The notes: generated from the letters alone by a model not told the origin. A stretch of 64,000 nt of DNA from Methylorubrum extorquens (GCF_024169925.1 NZ_JALJXF010000001.1:2796001-2860000), one strand, 5' to 3'; positions 27,453-35,634 are shown, counted from the first letter of the stretch. Numbers and translations: made by a program.

Positions 27453-27914
27453 ATGCCGGATCACGAGAGCTATCTGCGCGAGGCGACCAGACTCGCGCTC
27501 GCCAACGTCGCCGAGGGTGGCCGCCCCTATGGTGCGGTGATCGTGCGGGAGGGCGAGGTCGTGGCACGCGTGGCCAACCGCATCCACCGCACCAACGATC
27601 CGACCGATCATGCCGAGATGGTGGCCCTGCGGGAGGCGAGCCAGCGGCTCGGCCGGCCCAAGCTCGACGATTGCATCGTCTACGCCAGCGGGCGGCCCTG
27701 CCCGATGTGCCATGCGGCGATGCGCCTGGCTGGGGTCAAGCAGGGTTACTTTGCCTTCACCGCCGAGGAGGCGGAAGCTGAGGGCATGCTCAGTGCCGGG
27801 ATCTATGCCGAGTTGTGCCGGCCGCTGGAAGAGCAGCCGATGCAGGTGCGCCATCACCCGCTCGCCGACGAACCGAACCCCTACCGCGCCTGGGCGGAGC
27901 GGAAGGGACGCTGA
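27453..27914 (+). CDS. Nucleoside/guanine deaminase (CDA fold)
   Basis: A 153-residue zinc deaminase. HAEM (His, Glu; DPTDHAEMVAL) and PCPMC provide the three zinc ligands and the proton-shuttling glutamate. The GRPYGAVIV opening and length resemble guanine deaminases of the GuaD type and TadA-like nucleoside deaminases; the substrate is not determined. AAGGAAGGAAAC before the ATG is a strong ribosome site. It lies 13 bases after the radical SAM gene. Confidence 0.85.
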   Translation: MPDHESYLREATRLALANVAEGGRPYGAVIVREGEVVARVANRIHRTNDPTDHAEMVALREASQRLGRPKLDDCIVYASGRPCPMCHAAMRLAGVKQGYFAFTAEEAEAEGMLSAGIYAELCRPLEEQPMQVRHHPLADEPNPYRAWAERKGR

Positions 27915-27931
27915 ATACGGGGTTCAGAATG

Positions 27932-27968
27932 CCTCGCGAAACGCCCGCTGCGGCGGGCGTATCGTGAG
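27932..27968. terminator. Palindrome at convergent junction, CTCACGAAAC-type family copy 2
   Basis: CTCGCGA pairs with TCGTGAG and CGCCCGC with GCGGGCG around a 4-base loop, giving a long stem between the convergent stops of the deaminase and the complex I subunit genes. It should terminate both. Confidence 0.7.
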
Positions 27969-27974
27969 CGGCGC

Positions 27975-28286
27975 TCAGTGCGTCCAGGGTGCCGTGCGGT
28001 TGAACTTGAAGTTGTCGGAGTAGGAGAGGCCCTTGCGCGCGATCGGCGGCGGCGTCTCCTCGACGCGATAGGCGATGCCCGAAGCCTTGGCGTAGGCCAC
28101 CGCCTCGTCCGAGGTGTCGAATTCGAGCCGCACCTGCTGCAGCATGTCGGCGGAGCCGGTCCAGCCCATCAGCGGGTCGGTCTCGCGCGGTTCGGTCTGG
28201 TCGAACTCCAGCACCCACTGCTTGGTGCGGGCGAGCCCGGACTGCGTGGGATCCTTGGCGGGACGGTAGATGCGGGCGCTCGGCAT
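27975..28286 (-). CDS. Complex I NDUFS4-type (ETC complex I conserved region) subunit
   Basis: A 103-residue protein matching the NADH:ubiquinone oxidoreductase 18 kDa (NDUFS4) family: RIYRPAKDPTQSGLARTKQWVLEF, PLMGWTGSADMLQQVRLEF, AVAYAKASGIAYRV and a KGLSYSDNFKFNR C-terminus. Alphaproteobacteria share this accessory subunit with mitochondria, where it stabilises the NADH-oxidising arm. It is encoded apart from the nuo operon and lies just upstream of a tRNA-Pro gene on the same strand. Confidence 0.9.
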   Translation of the reverse strand: MPSARIYRPAKDPTQSGLARTKQWVLEFDQTEPRETDPLMGWTGSADMLQQVRLEFDTSDEAVAYAKASGIAYRVEETPPPIARKGLSYSDNFKFNRTAPWTH

Positions 28287-28313
28287 CGGACGGCGACGTC
28301 TCCGGGGAAGGTA

Positions 28314-28390
28314 TGGTCGGGGCGATAGGATTCGAACCTACGACCCTCTGCTCCCAAAGCAGATGCGCTACCAGACTGCGCTACACCCCG
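28314..28390 (-). tRNA. tRNA-Pro (anticodon TGG)
   Basis: Read on the minus strand the 77 bases form a full cloverleaf including an encoded CCA end. The acceptor arms CGGGGTG and CGCCCCG pair, the anticodon stem TCTGC/GCAGA encloses the loop TTTGGGA with anticodon TGG, and GGTTCGAATCC forms the T arm. It decodes CCA and other proline codons. It lies between two protein genes transcribed the same way. Confidence 0.97.
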
Positions 28391-28441
28391 ACGCTGTGAG
28401 GGAGATACCCCCTCGGCCCCCGGCCGGCAAGGCGCCGCTCG

Positions 28442-28657
28442 TCACACCAGAATGTCGAGGACGCGTTTCTCGCTCTCGATCGAGGATTTCAGCACGGCGG
28501 TGTTGATGGAAACACCAAGCGAGGCCGAAGCCAGCTCCGTGACGGCCGTGACCGGCTCGGCGGCGGATTGCGGTGAGGCGATGCGCGATGCTGCCCCATC
28601 GAAGCGTTGCATGGCCGCGCTCAGGCCCGCCGAACTCGTCGAGATTGCCGAGACCAT
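28442..28657 (-). CDS. Small protein resembling flagellar rod protein termini (71 aa)
   Basis: A 71-residue protein. The first part (SAISTSSAGLSAAMQRFDGAASRIASPQS) resembles the N-terminal coiled segment shared by flagellar rod and hook proteins (FlgB/FlgC/FlgE), and the end (INTAVLKSSIESEKRVLDILV) resembles their C-terminal helix, with nothing in between. Such mini proteins are frequent in Rhizobiales and are often called hypothetical or FlgBCDG-like. No flagellar genes are near. Role unproven. Confidence 0.6.
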   Translation of the reverse strand: MVSAISTSSAGLSAAMQRFDGAASRIASPQSAAEPVTAVTELASASLGVSINTAVLKSSIESEKRVLDILV

Positions 28658-28827
28658 GAACCGCCCTCCCCGCGTGCCGGCAGCTCAGCACGGAAAAGGT
28701 AAAGGACGTCCTCAGCCGATCGGCACAACGCGAGGGATCGGCCGCGGCTTGATCGGATCCCCCGACATTCCCACTTCGCCGCAGTCCGGAGCCCCTGCTC
28801 TCGCGGGCGCGGAGACAAGGTGTCGCG

Positions 28828-29535
28828 ATGATCGACTTGCATTACTGGCCGACCCCGAACGGCCACAAGGTGACGATGTTCCTGGAGGAGGCCGGCCTCC
28901 CCTACACGATCCACCCGGCGGACATCGGCAACGGCGCGCAGTTCGAGCCGGCCTTCCTGAAGATCGCCCCGAACAACCGCATGCCGGCCATCGTCGATCA
29001 CGAGCCGGCCGAGGGCGGTGCGCCGGTCTCGCTGTTCGAGTCGGGCGCGATCCTGCTCTATCTCGCGGAAAAGACCGGACGCTTCCTCCCCGCCGACCTG
29101 CGCGGCCGGGCGGAGACCCTGCAATGGCTGTTCTGGCAGATGGGCGGCCTCGGGCCGATGCTCGGCCAGAATCACCACTTCTCGCAATACGCGCCGGAGA
29201 AGATCCCCTACGCCATCGACCGCTACGTCAAGGAGACGAACCGGCTCTACGGCGTTCTCGACCGGCGGCTCGCCGACCGCGAATTCGTTGCGGGCGCCGA
29301 TTACACCATCGCCGACATGGCGGCCTACCCCTGGATCGTGCCGTGGGAGAAGCAGGGCCAGCGCCTCGACGACCACCCCCATCTGAAGCGCTGGTTCGAG
29401 GCGATCAGGGAGCGACCCGCCACCAAGGCCGCCTATGCCCGCGCGGCCGAGGTCAACCCGAACCACGGTCAGCCGATGAGCGAGGACGCCAAGCGCGTGA
29501 TGTTCGGCCAGACCGCGACGAACACCAAGCGCTGA
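28828..29535 (+). CDS. Glutathione S-transferase (YfcG/Ure2-like, disulfide-bond oxidoreductase type)
   Basis: A 235-residue GST. The thioredoxin-fold half begins IDLHYWPTPNGHKVTMFLEEAGLPY with the Thr-Pro-Asn-Gly motif characteristic of Nu-class/YfcG enzymes, and SLFESGAILLYLAEKTG binds glutathione (Glu-Ser). The all-helical half has WLFWQMGGLGPMLGQNHHF, also a YfcG hallmark. Such enzymes reduce disulfides with glutathione rather than conjugate it. The long insert and VMFGQTATNTKR tail are family features. A palindrome of the CTCACGAAAC family follows the stop. Confidence 0.88.
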   Translation: MIDLHYWPTPNGHKVTMFLEEAGLPYTIHPADIGNGAQFEPAFLKIAPNNRMPAIVDHEPAEGGAPVSLFESGAILLYLAEKTGRFLPADLRGRAETLQWLFWQMGGLGPMLGQNHHFSQYAPEKIPYAIDRYVKETNRLYGVLDRRLADREFVAGADYTIADMAAYPWIVPWEKQGQRLDDHPHLKRWFEAIRERPATKAAYARAAEVNPNHGQPMSEDAKRVMFGQTATNTKR

Positions 29536-29546
29536 AGCCGACAGTG

Positions 29547-29583
29547 CCTCACGCGAGACCCACCGCGGCGGGTCTCTCGTGAG
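29547..29583. terminator. Palindrome at convergent junction, CTCACGAAAC-type family copy 3
   Basis: CTCACG pairs with CGTGAG and GAGACCC with GGGTCTC around a CCGCGG-containing loop. It lies between the convergent stops of the GST and the NAD(P)-dependent oxidoreductase genes. Confidence 0.75.
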
Positions 29584-29585
29584 AG

Positions 29586-30455
29586 TCACGACCGCCCGCT
29601 GCGCCGGGCGGCCACCGTGGCGAGTCCGGCAAAATCCTTGTCGCCGTCGCCGTGGGCGATGGCGTCGAGGAGGTTGTCGCGCAGCACGCTGGCGAACGGC
29701 ATCGGCACGTTGACCGCCTCGCCCGCAGCCAAAGCGAGGCGGACATCCTTGAGGCCGAGCCGCATGGTGAAGCCCGGCGGCTCGTAGCGCCCCTCCATGA
29801 TCATCGCGCCGTAATTCTTGTAGACCGGCGAGGCGAACAGCGTACTCGTGAGCATCTCCAGCACGTCGGCCCCGGCGATGCCGTGCCCCTCCGCGAACGC
29901 GGCCGCCTCGCCCATCGCCTCGATGGCCGAGACCAGCATGAAGTTGCCGGCGAGCTTGACGGCATTGGCCTTCTCCGGCTCCGTGCCGAAGCGCCAGGTC
30001 TTGCTGCCCATGGCGTCGAAAAGCGGCTGCACCCGCCCGATCGCCGCATCATCCCCTGCGGCGATGATGTTCAGCGCCCCCTTCTCCGCCGCGTCCGGCC
30101 GGCCGAAGACCGGTGCGGAAACGTAAGCCACGCCCGCGCGTCCGTGGACCGCCGCCAGTTCCCTGGCGAGCGCCACCGAGATCGTGGACATTCCGACATG
30201 GATGCCGGGCCGCTGCCCGGAATCGAGCAGCCCGCCCTCGATGGTGACGGCGCGCAGGGCCGCGTCGTCGGCGAGCATGGTGATCGCCGCGTCGCCCGCG
30301 AAGGCCTCCGCGGCGCTTCCCACGGGCTCGGCGCCCTCGATCGCCCTCGCCGCGTCCGGCGAACGGTTCCACACCCGCACCCGGTGGCCCGCCGCGACGA
30401 GCCGTGCCGCCATGACCCGGCCCATGCGGCCGAGCCCGATGAAACCGACATCCAT
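29586..30455 (-). CDS. NAD(P)-dependent beta-hydroxyacid dehydrogenase (3-hydroxyisobutyrate dehydrogenase / GLYR1 family)
   Basis: A 289-residue enzyme. The N-terminal Rossmann motif GFIGLGRMGRVMAARL binds the cofactor, the substrate loop is near STISV, and the catalytic lysine is in KLAGNFMLVSAIEAMGEA of the helical C-terminal domain. The Arg of WNRSP after the second strand favours NADP(H). Family members act on 3-hydroxyisobutyrate, tartronate semialdehyde or succinic semialdehyde; the substrate here is not determined, though tartronate semialdehyde would fit glyoxylate metabolism. The next gene upstream on the strand is an alpha/beta hydrolase 81 bases away. Confidence 0.85.
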   Translation of the reverse strand: MDVGFIGLGRMGRVMAARLVAAGHRVRVWNRSPDAARAIEGAEPVGSAAEAFAGDAAITMLADDAALRAVTIEGGLLDSGQRPGIHVGMSTISVALARELAAVHGRAGVAYVSAPVFGRPDAAEKGALNIIAAGDDAAIGRVQPLFDAMGSKTWRFGTEPEKANAVKLAGNFMLVSAIEAMGEAAAFAEGHGIAGADVLEMLTSTLFASPVYKNYGAMIMEGRYEPPGFTMRLGLKDVRLALAAGEAVNVPMPFASVLRDNLLDAIAHGDGDKDFAGLATVAARRSGRS

Positions 30456-30536
30456 ATTTGAAACTCCGGATTTGCTGCCACGTCGCCGTCCGGGGGGGAC
30501 GCCCCGGCGGGCGATGGGTCGCGAACGGTCGAGCGA

Positions 30537-31556
30537 TCAGTGCGTGTTGAGGAATTCCAGCGTCAGCGTGTTGAACATGTCGGTCGCCTCCATGTGGACG
30601 AGGTGGCCGACATTGTTGAGGACCTCGGCTTTTCCGTTCGGCATCCGGCCGGCGAGCGCGCGGGCGTGGCCCGTGTTGTCGCCCATGCTGGAGCGCACCT
30701 CCGTCGGCGCGAAGCCCTTGCCGGGGGCGTTGTGGTCGTTCGCGCCCATGATGAACAGGGTCGGCGCCTTCACGAGCGGGATCTCGTGGACGACCGGCTG
30801 GCCCCAGATCATCTGGTAGGAGTTCACGAACGACTTGAGCCAGCGGGGATACTCGCCCGAACCCTTCACCCGTTCGCGGATCGACACGAACGGCTCGATG
30901 GCCGAGGCGGGAAGCGACAGCGCGTAGCTCGTCATCAGCTGCTTGCGGTAGGTCTCCGCCGTCAGGTCGGCCTCGCGGGCCATCAGGGTCTCGTCGGAGA
31001 CCGGCGGGACGGTGAAGCGATAATCCTCCAGGCCGATCGGCGCTTCCAGCACGAGGCTGTTGACCCGCTGCGGATAATTGCGGGCCATCCGCACCGCGAG
31101 CATGCCGCCCATGGAATGCGCCACGATGTCGAACCGCTGGATCTTCAGGCTGTCGGCGAGCGCCAGGGTGTCGGCGGCCATCCGGTCGAAAGTGAAGGCG
31201 CCGACCGGTTTGGAGGACTTGCCGAAGCCGAGCTGATCGGGGACCACGACGCGGTAACCGGCATTCGACAGGTTGCGGATCACCGGTTCCCAGTAGCTCG
31301 ACGGGAAGTTGCGCCCGTGGAGCAGCAGCACCGTGCGTCCGTTGGCGTTGTCGGCGGCCGGCACATCCATGTAGGCGAGGCGCTGCGCGTCGCCGTCGCG
31401 GCTCAGCGGCAGGAAGCGCACCGGAAACGGATAGGCGAAGCCTTCGAGGCCGATGCCAAGCGGCGACGGCTCCTCGGCATGGGCTGCGGGCGCCAGCAAC
31501 GGCGTCAGCGCGAGACATAACGCGAGGCAAGGTGCGAGGATCGGGTGGGCACGCAT
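30537..31556 (-). CDS. Secreted alpha/beta hydrolase
   Basis: A 339-residue hydrolase with a signal peptide (MRAHPILAPCLALCLALTPLLAPAAHA). The oxyanion segment LLLHGRNFPSSYW, the nucleophile elbow AHSMGG, an Asp in GANDHNAPG and the final His in VGHLVHMEA make up the catalytic set of the fold. It resembles periplasmic haloperoxidase/esterase-like hydrolases; the substrate is unknown. The ATG at 31556 follows GGAGACGAAG; a longer frame upstream runs through a repeat and is not used. Confidence 0.82.
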   Translation of the reverse strand: MRAHPILAPCLALCLALTPLLAPAAHAEEPSPLGIGLEGFAYPFPVRFLPLSRDGDAQRLAYMDVPAADNANGRTVLLLHGRNFPSSYWEPVIRNLSNAGYRVVVPDQLGFGKSSKPVGAFTFDRMAADTLALADSLKIQRFDIVAHSMGGMLAVRMARNYPQRVNSLVLEAPIGLEDYRFTVPPVSDETLMAREADLTAETYRKQLMTSYALSLPASAIEPFVSIRERVKGSGEYPRWLKSFVNSYQMIWGQPVVHEIPLVKAPTLFIMGANDHNAPGKGFAPTEVRSSMGDNTGHARALAGRMPNGKAEVLNNVGHLVHMEATDMFNTLTLEFLNTH

Positions 31557-31575
31557 GGACACTTCGTCTCCGGCT

Positions 31576-31635
31576 CGAGCATCGTCCCGAAAGGTGGTCG
31601 CCGGCTTTCGAAACCGGACGATGCAGACACAAAAC
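31576..31635 (-). repeat. Short dispersed repeat, GAGCATCGTCC type, copy 1
   Basis: The segment starting GAGCATCGTCCCGAAAGGTGG and continuing through GCCGGCTTTCG and GATGCAGACACAAA matches the reverse complement of 58380-58441 closely. It lies just upstream of the alpha/beta hydrolase start, between two divergent genes. Similar short palindromic intergenic repeats are widespread in Rhizobiales. Confidence 0.6.
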
Positions 31636-31741
31636 GCGCGCATCGGCTCTGGCGCGGTTTCCGGGGGCGCGCGAACGGCGCAGCCTCCGGTGAGAGACAG
31701 ATAGGGCGGATCGCCCGCCTGCAAGCACCGGATGATCGACG

Positions 31742-33121
31742 GTGACGGCGCCGAAGGCCGGAGATAGGGCCGGCGACGGCCTTCCGCCGAGGGAGCGGCT
31801 CCTGGCGCTCTGCGCCATGGCGCTCGCCATTTCCATGGCGGTGCTCGACGGAGCGATCGTCAACGTCGCCCTGCCGGTGATCGCGCGGGACCTCGATGTG
31901 CCGGCCTCCGAGGCAATCTTCGTCGTCAGTGCCTACCAGATCGCGGTCACTGCCGCCTTGCTGCCGCTCGCCACGCTCGGCGAGATCTGGGGCTACCGCC
32001 GGGTTTATCTTGGCGGTCTTGCCGTCTTCACCGTCGCCTCGCTCGCCTGCGCGGTCTCGCCGAACCTTGCAAGCCTCACCGCTGCGCGGGTCGCCCAAGG
32101 GCTGGGCGCGGCCGGGATCATGAGCGTCAACATCGCTCTGGTGCGGTTCATCTATCCGACCCGGCTGATCGGGCGCGGCGTCGGCAACGTCGCGCTCATC
32201 GTGGCGGTGGCCTCCGCCGCCGGGCCGACGGTTGCCGCCGCGATCCTCTCGGTCGCGGCCTGGCCCTGGCTGTTTCTCGTCAACCTGCCGGTCGGGCTCG
32301 TCGCGCTGGCGGTCGGAGCGCGCACGCTGCCGCGAACCCCCCGCTCCGCCCGGCGCTTCGACCTATGGAGCGCGAGTCTCAACGCCCTCACCGTCGGGCT
32401 GCTGATCGTCGGTCTCGATGCTCTGGCCGATCCGGAGACCCGCGGGCTCGCCGTGGCCGCAATCGCCGCCGCGGTCGTGGTCGGCATCGTCTTCGTGCGC
32501 AGCCAGATCCGGCTCGCGGAGCCGCTGCTGCCGCTCGACCTCCTACGGATTCCGGCCTTCGCCCTGTCGATGGTGGCCTCGGTCTGCTCCTTCGCGGCGC
32601 AGATGGTCGCCTACGTCGCCCTGCCCTTCTACTTCCACGACGCCCTCGGCTTCTCGGAGACTCGAACCGGCTTCCTGATGACGCCGTGGCCGCTCGCCAT
32701 CGCGGCGATGTCGCCCTTTGCCGGCCGGCTCGCCGACCGCTTCCCGCCGGGACTGCTCGGAAGCCTCGGCCTCGTCCTGCTCGCCGCCGGGATGGCGGCG
32801 CTGGCGCTTCTGCCGGAGGCGCCGACGACCTTCGACATCGTCTGGCGGCTGACGCTGTCGGGGATCGGTTTCGGGCTGTTCCAGTCGCCCAACAACAAGG
32901 TCATCATCACCAGCGCACCGCGGGAGCGCAGCGGTGGCGCCAGCGGCATGCAGGCGAGCGCCCGGCTCGTCGGCCAGTCCCTCGGCGCGGCACTGGTCGC
33001 CGTGCTGTTCGGCCTCGTCCCCGGTGGTCCGGCGGGCGCCTTCGCCGTCACCCTGTGGTGCGCCGTCACCCTGGCGCTGGCAGGCGCCCTGGCGAGCGGC
33101 CTGCGGCGGACGGGGCCTTGA
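31742..33121 (+). CDS. MFS drug transporter, DHA2 (EmrB/QacA-like)
   Basis: A 459-residue transporter with about 13-14 membrane helices. AISMAVLDGAIVNVALPVIARDL at the first helix is the DHA2 signature (LDxTIVNVALP), with a charged cytosolic loop after helix 2 (GYRRVYLGG). The fold and length fit proton-driven multidrug exporters; substrate unknown. The start is GTG at 31742; a later ATG is possible but would cut into the first helix. Divergent from the alpha/beta hydrolase, with a regulatory region containing the short repeat. No regulator gene adjoins. Confidence 0.85.
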   Translation: MTAPKAGDRAGDGLPPRERLLALCAMALAISMAVLDGAIVNVALPVIARDLDVPASEAIFVVSAYQIAVTAALLPLATLGEIWGYRRVYLGGLAVFTVASLACAVSPNLASLTAARVAQGLGAAGIMSVNIALVRFIYPTRLIGRGVGNVALIVAVASAAGPTVAAAILSVAAWPWLFLVNLPVGLVALAVGARTLPRTPRSARRFDLWSASLNALTVGLLIVGLDALADPETRGLAVAAIAAAVVVGIVFVRSQIRLAEPLLPLDLLRIPAFALSMVASVCSFAAQMVAYVALPFYFHDALGFSETRTGFLMTPWPLAIAAMSPFAGRLADRFPPGLLGSLGLVLLAAGMAALALLPEAPTTFDIVWRLTLSGIGFGLFQSPNNKVIITSAPRERSGGASGMQASARLVGQSLGAALVAVLFGLVPGGPAGAFAVTLWCAVTLALAGALASGLRRTGP

Positions 33122-33203
33122 TCCCGCATCTCCGTTCAGCACCAAGCTCCGGCTCGTGCGTTGACGTCACGACAGGGACGATCACGGCCAACGGAGGCGG
33201 AGG

Positions 33204-33995
33204 ATGGACATCGACCTGAAGGGGCGCAGCGCCCTCGTCACCGGCTCCACCGGCGGCATCGGCTACGCGGTGGCCCGCGAACTGGCCCGGCTCGGCGCCT
33301 ATGTCGCCGTCAACGGCCGCACCGGCGAGCGGGTGGAGGCGGCCATCACGCGTCTGCGCGGCGAGGTGCCCGAAGGCGAATTCATCGCCGGCATCGGCGA
33401 TGTGGGCACCGAGGAGGGGACGGGCGAACTCCTCGCCGCCCTGCCGCGGGTCGACATCCTGGTCAACAATGCCGGCATCTTCGAGCCGAAGCCGTTCTTC
33501 GAAATCGCCGATGCCGAGTGGCGCCGCTTCTTCGAGGTGAACGTGATGAGCGGCATCCGCCTCGCGCGGGCCTACGGGCCCGGCATGGTCGAGCGCGGCT
33601 GGGGACGGATCGTCTTCATCGCCAGCGAGTCGGGCGTCAACATCCCGCCCGAGATGGTCCATTACGGCGTGACGAAGACGGCGCAGCTCGCTGTCTCCCG
33701 CGGTCTTGCCGAGACGGTGGGCGGCAGCGGCGTCACCGTCAACAGCGTACTTCCCGGCCCGACCATGACCGAGGGCGTCGCGGATTTTCTCGAATCGATG
33801 GGAGGGGGCGACGGCGATCTGGAGGCCAAAGGCCGCGCCTTCATCGCTGAGAACCGCCCGACCTCGCTCCTGAAGCGCCTCGCGCAGCCGGAGGAGGTGG
33901 CGAACATGGTCGCCTATCTGTGCACGCCCGCCGCGAGCGCCACCACGGGGGCGGCCCTGCGGGTCGATGGCGGCGTGCTGCGCGGCATCGCCTGA
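33204..33995 (+). CDS. SDR-family oxidoreductase (FabG-like)
   Basis: A 263-residue classical SDR. TGSTGGIG near residue 12 binds the cofactor, NNAG follows at ~90, and Ser-Tyr-Lys is given by ASESGV, then HYGVTKTA, with the later NSVLPGPTMTEGV substrate loop. The overall pattern is that of 3-oxoacyl-reductase-like enzymes with broad substrates. GGCGGAGG precedes the ATG. It may be cotranscribed with the MFS gene 82 bases upstream. Confidence 0.82.
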   Translation: MDIDLKGRSALVTGSTGGIGYAVARELARLGAYVAVNGRTGERVEAAITRLRGEVPEGEFIAGIGDVGTEEGTGELLAALPRVDILVNNAGIFEPKPFFEIADAEWRRFFEVNVMSGIRLARAYGPGMVERGWGRIVFIASESGVNIPPEMVHYGVTKTAQLAVSRGLAETVGGSGVTVNSVLPGPTMTEGVADFLESMGGGDGDLEAKGRAFIAENRPTSLLKRLAQPEEVANMVAYLCTPAASATTGAALRVDGGVLRGIA

Positions 33996-34083
33996 AGCTC
34001 ACCGCTCCCGAGCCCACCGGACGTACGGGCCGGACTGACCGGCGCCGTACTCCGAGGGACGGCCCGCGAACGGTTCCTTCAAA

Positions 34084-34416
34084 TCAGGACTTCAGGTGTG
34101 CGGCGAGGTGCTTGTTCATCTCGAACATCGAGCACTTGTCCTTGCCGAAGATCTTTTTGAGCTTCTCGTCGGCGAGAATCTCGCGCTTGTTCTCCGGGTT
34201 CTGGAGATTGTGCTTTTTGATGTGCTCCCACACCTTGCTGACGACTTCGCCGCGCGGCAGGGGATTGTCGCCGACAATGGCGGCGAGTTCGGGAGACGGC
34301 TTCAGGGGCTGCTGAAGCGCGTTGGGCTTGGTGCCGGAGGCGGCCTTCGTGGCGGTCTCCTTCTTCGGGGCACTCTTGGGCGCAGCCGCCTTCTTCTCCG
34401 TCGTCTTGGTAGCCAT
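34084..34416 (-). CDS. SWIB/MDM2-domain protein
   Basis: A 110-residue protein. A Lys/Ala-rich N-terminal tail (ATKTTEKKAAAPKSAPKKE) is followed by a SWIB domain (LKPSPELAAIVGDNPLPRGEVVSKVWEHIKKHNLQ...KKIFGKDKCSMFEMNKHL). In eukaryotes SWIB is found in chromatin remodelling; in bacteria (also Chlamydia) it is linked to nucleoid or topoisomerase function, and the basic tail suggests DNA binding. The ATG at 34416 follows GGAGGG. An EcfG-like promoter lies 73 bases upstream, suggesting stress control. Confidence 0.85.
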   Translation of the reverse strand: MATKTTEKKAAAPKSAPKKETATKAASGTKPNALQQPLKPSPELAAIVGDNPLPRGEVVSKVWEHIKKHNLQNPENKREILADEKLKKIFGKDKCSMFEMNKHLAAHLKS

Positions 34417-34488
34417 GGTTTCCCTCCGTCCTGCGGACCGGCGATTCGTGACACGAGGCCGAGAGGCATCGGGGCACTGAGGAGCAAC

Positions 34489-34513
34489 AACTAAGCGGTG
34501 CCGCGCCCGTTCC
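34489..34513 (-). promoter_or_regulatory. Near-consensus EcfG-type promoter before the SWIB gene
   Basis: On the minus strand this reads GGAAC, 16 bases, AGTT. Spacing falls in the allowed range; the first base of the -10 element differs from CGTT. It is placed 73 bases before the SWIB start, leaving a leader of about 65 bases. Confidence 0.4.
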
Positions 34514-34739
34514 AAGTGGAGATCAGCGCCGCCGCGGTGTCCATCCACAGATCAGCGGACCTTTCCGCAGGCCAATCCACTGTCCGAGGGATTTTTTCGC
34601 GCCGACCGCGGCGGGGTTCCGGTGATCCCGCCGTCCGACTCCCGCCCGGGCGGGAACCGTGCTGGCCACCTCGCATTCACGCTACACACCCGGATCGCGG
34701 GCCTGCCGGGGGCCCTTCGGGAACATGCTGGAGACGTGG

Positions 34740-35180
34740 ATGCCGACGGATCTGCCCGAAGAGCGGGCCCTTCGAAAGCTGGGAACGCTGGAACTGGACC
34801 CGACGTCGGGCGAAGGGGTCGCGACCGACGAGACCCCCCGCTTGATCGCCTCGGACAAGGTCGAGGGCACCCCGGTCTATGACAGCACCGGGCGCCACCT
34901 CGGCAGCGTTCACAATTTCATGGTCGACAAGGTGTCGGGACAGGTCGCGTATGCCGTCCTGTCCTTCGGCGGCTTTCTCGGCTTCGGCGAAACGCACCAT
35001 CCCCTGCCGTGGAACGCCCTGACCTATTCGGTCGAACTCGGCGGATACGTCGTCGATATCGACCCCGCCGATCTCGAAGGCGCGCCGACCCAGGGGCCCG
35101 GCGAAAATCCGTTCGACGATCCCCGTTTCGGAGGGCGCCTCAACGATCACTGGGGCGGCCGCAAGGCGCCGACCGCCTGA
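34740..35180 (+). CDS. Cytoplasmic PRC-barrel domain protein
   Basis: A 146-residue protein whose central part (ASDKVEGTPVYDSTGRHLGSVHNFMVDKVSGQVAYAVLSFGGFLGFGETHHPLPWNAL) is a PRC-barrel, a beta-barrel known from the photosynthetic reaction centre H subunit and RimM. The pattern VAYAVLSFGGFLG is common in stress-related PRC proteins of alphaproteobacteria. There is no signal peptide. ATG at 34740 follows GGAGA; ATGs at 34725 and 34659 are possible. A second PRC-barrel protein, secreted, is encoded 0.8 kb downstream. Confidence 0.82.
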   Translation: MPTDLPEERALRKLGTLELDPTSGEGVATDETPRLIASDKVEGTPVYDSTGRHLGSVHNFMVDKVSGQVAYAVLSFGGFLGFGETHHPLPWNALTYSVELGGYVVDIDPADLEGAPTQGPGENPFDDPRFGGRLNDHWGGRKAPTA

Positions 35181-35185
35181 GTGGA

Positions 35186-35253
35186 CCTCGCGAAACGCCG
35201 GTCGTTCCGCCGCGCCCGCAGAGGGGCCGGGCGGCGATGGTGCGTTTCGTGAG
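35186..35253. terminator. Palindrome at convergent junction, CTCACGAAAC-type family copy 4
   Basis: CTCGCGAAACGC pairs with GCGTTTCGTGAG, enclosing a GC-rich inner region with further pairing, and the run TTTTT follows at 35257. It lies between the convergent PRC-barrel and lipoprotein genes. Confidence 0.7.
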
Positions 35254-35259
35254 ATCTTT

Positions 35260-35634
35260 TTAGAACTTGCCGCCGAGGCCGACGCTGCCGGCCGATCCCA
35301 TCTGGGGCGAGAGGCCGCCGGAACTCGTCCGCGACGTGGTCTCGCCGTCGATCTCCTCCCTGCGGATGCGGCGCGGGCCGTCATCGGCGGTGCGGGTTTC
35401 GCCGCGGATGTTCTTCGGCAGCTCCAGAGTGCGGGTCGGGGCGGCGGCGAGCGGACGACCGTCGTCGTCGGTCTGGGCGCTGCGCAGGGGGCGGCCGGGC
35501 AGCGTGCCGCGGGCGGAAGGCGGCGGACCGAGATCGGTTTCCGGCATCACGCCGCCGCCGCCGCCGAGCGCCTGGCAGCCGCCCAGGGCCGCTGCAAGAA
35601 GGGCCGCGGCGCAGAGTCTCGACGGGTCGAACAT
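35260..35634 (-). CDS. Hypothetical lipoprotein (124 aa)
   Basis: A 124-residue protein with a lipobox: after MFDPSRLCAAALLAAA the sequence LGGC puts the acylated cysteine at residue 20. The mature part is hydrophilic, low-complexity (Gly, Arg, Asp, Thr; RRIRREEIDGE) and lacks a fold signature. It should be anchored to the outer or inner membrane. Divergent from the secreted PRC-barrel gene. Confidence 0.7.
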   Translation of the reverse strand: MFDPSRLCAAALLAAALGGCQALGGGGGVMPETDLGPPPSARGTLPGRPLRSAQTDDDGRPLAAAPTRTLELPKNIRGETRTADDGPRRIRREEIDGETTSRTSSGGLSPQMGSAGSVGLGGKF

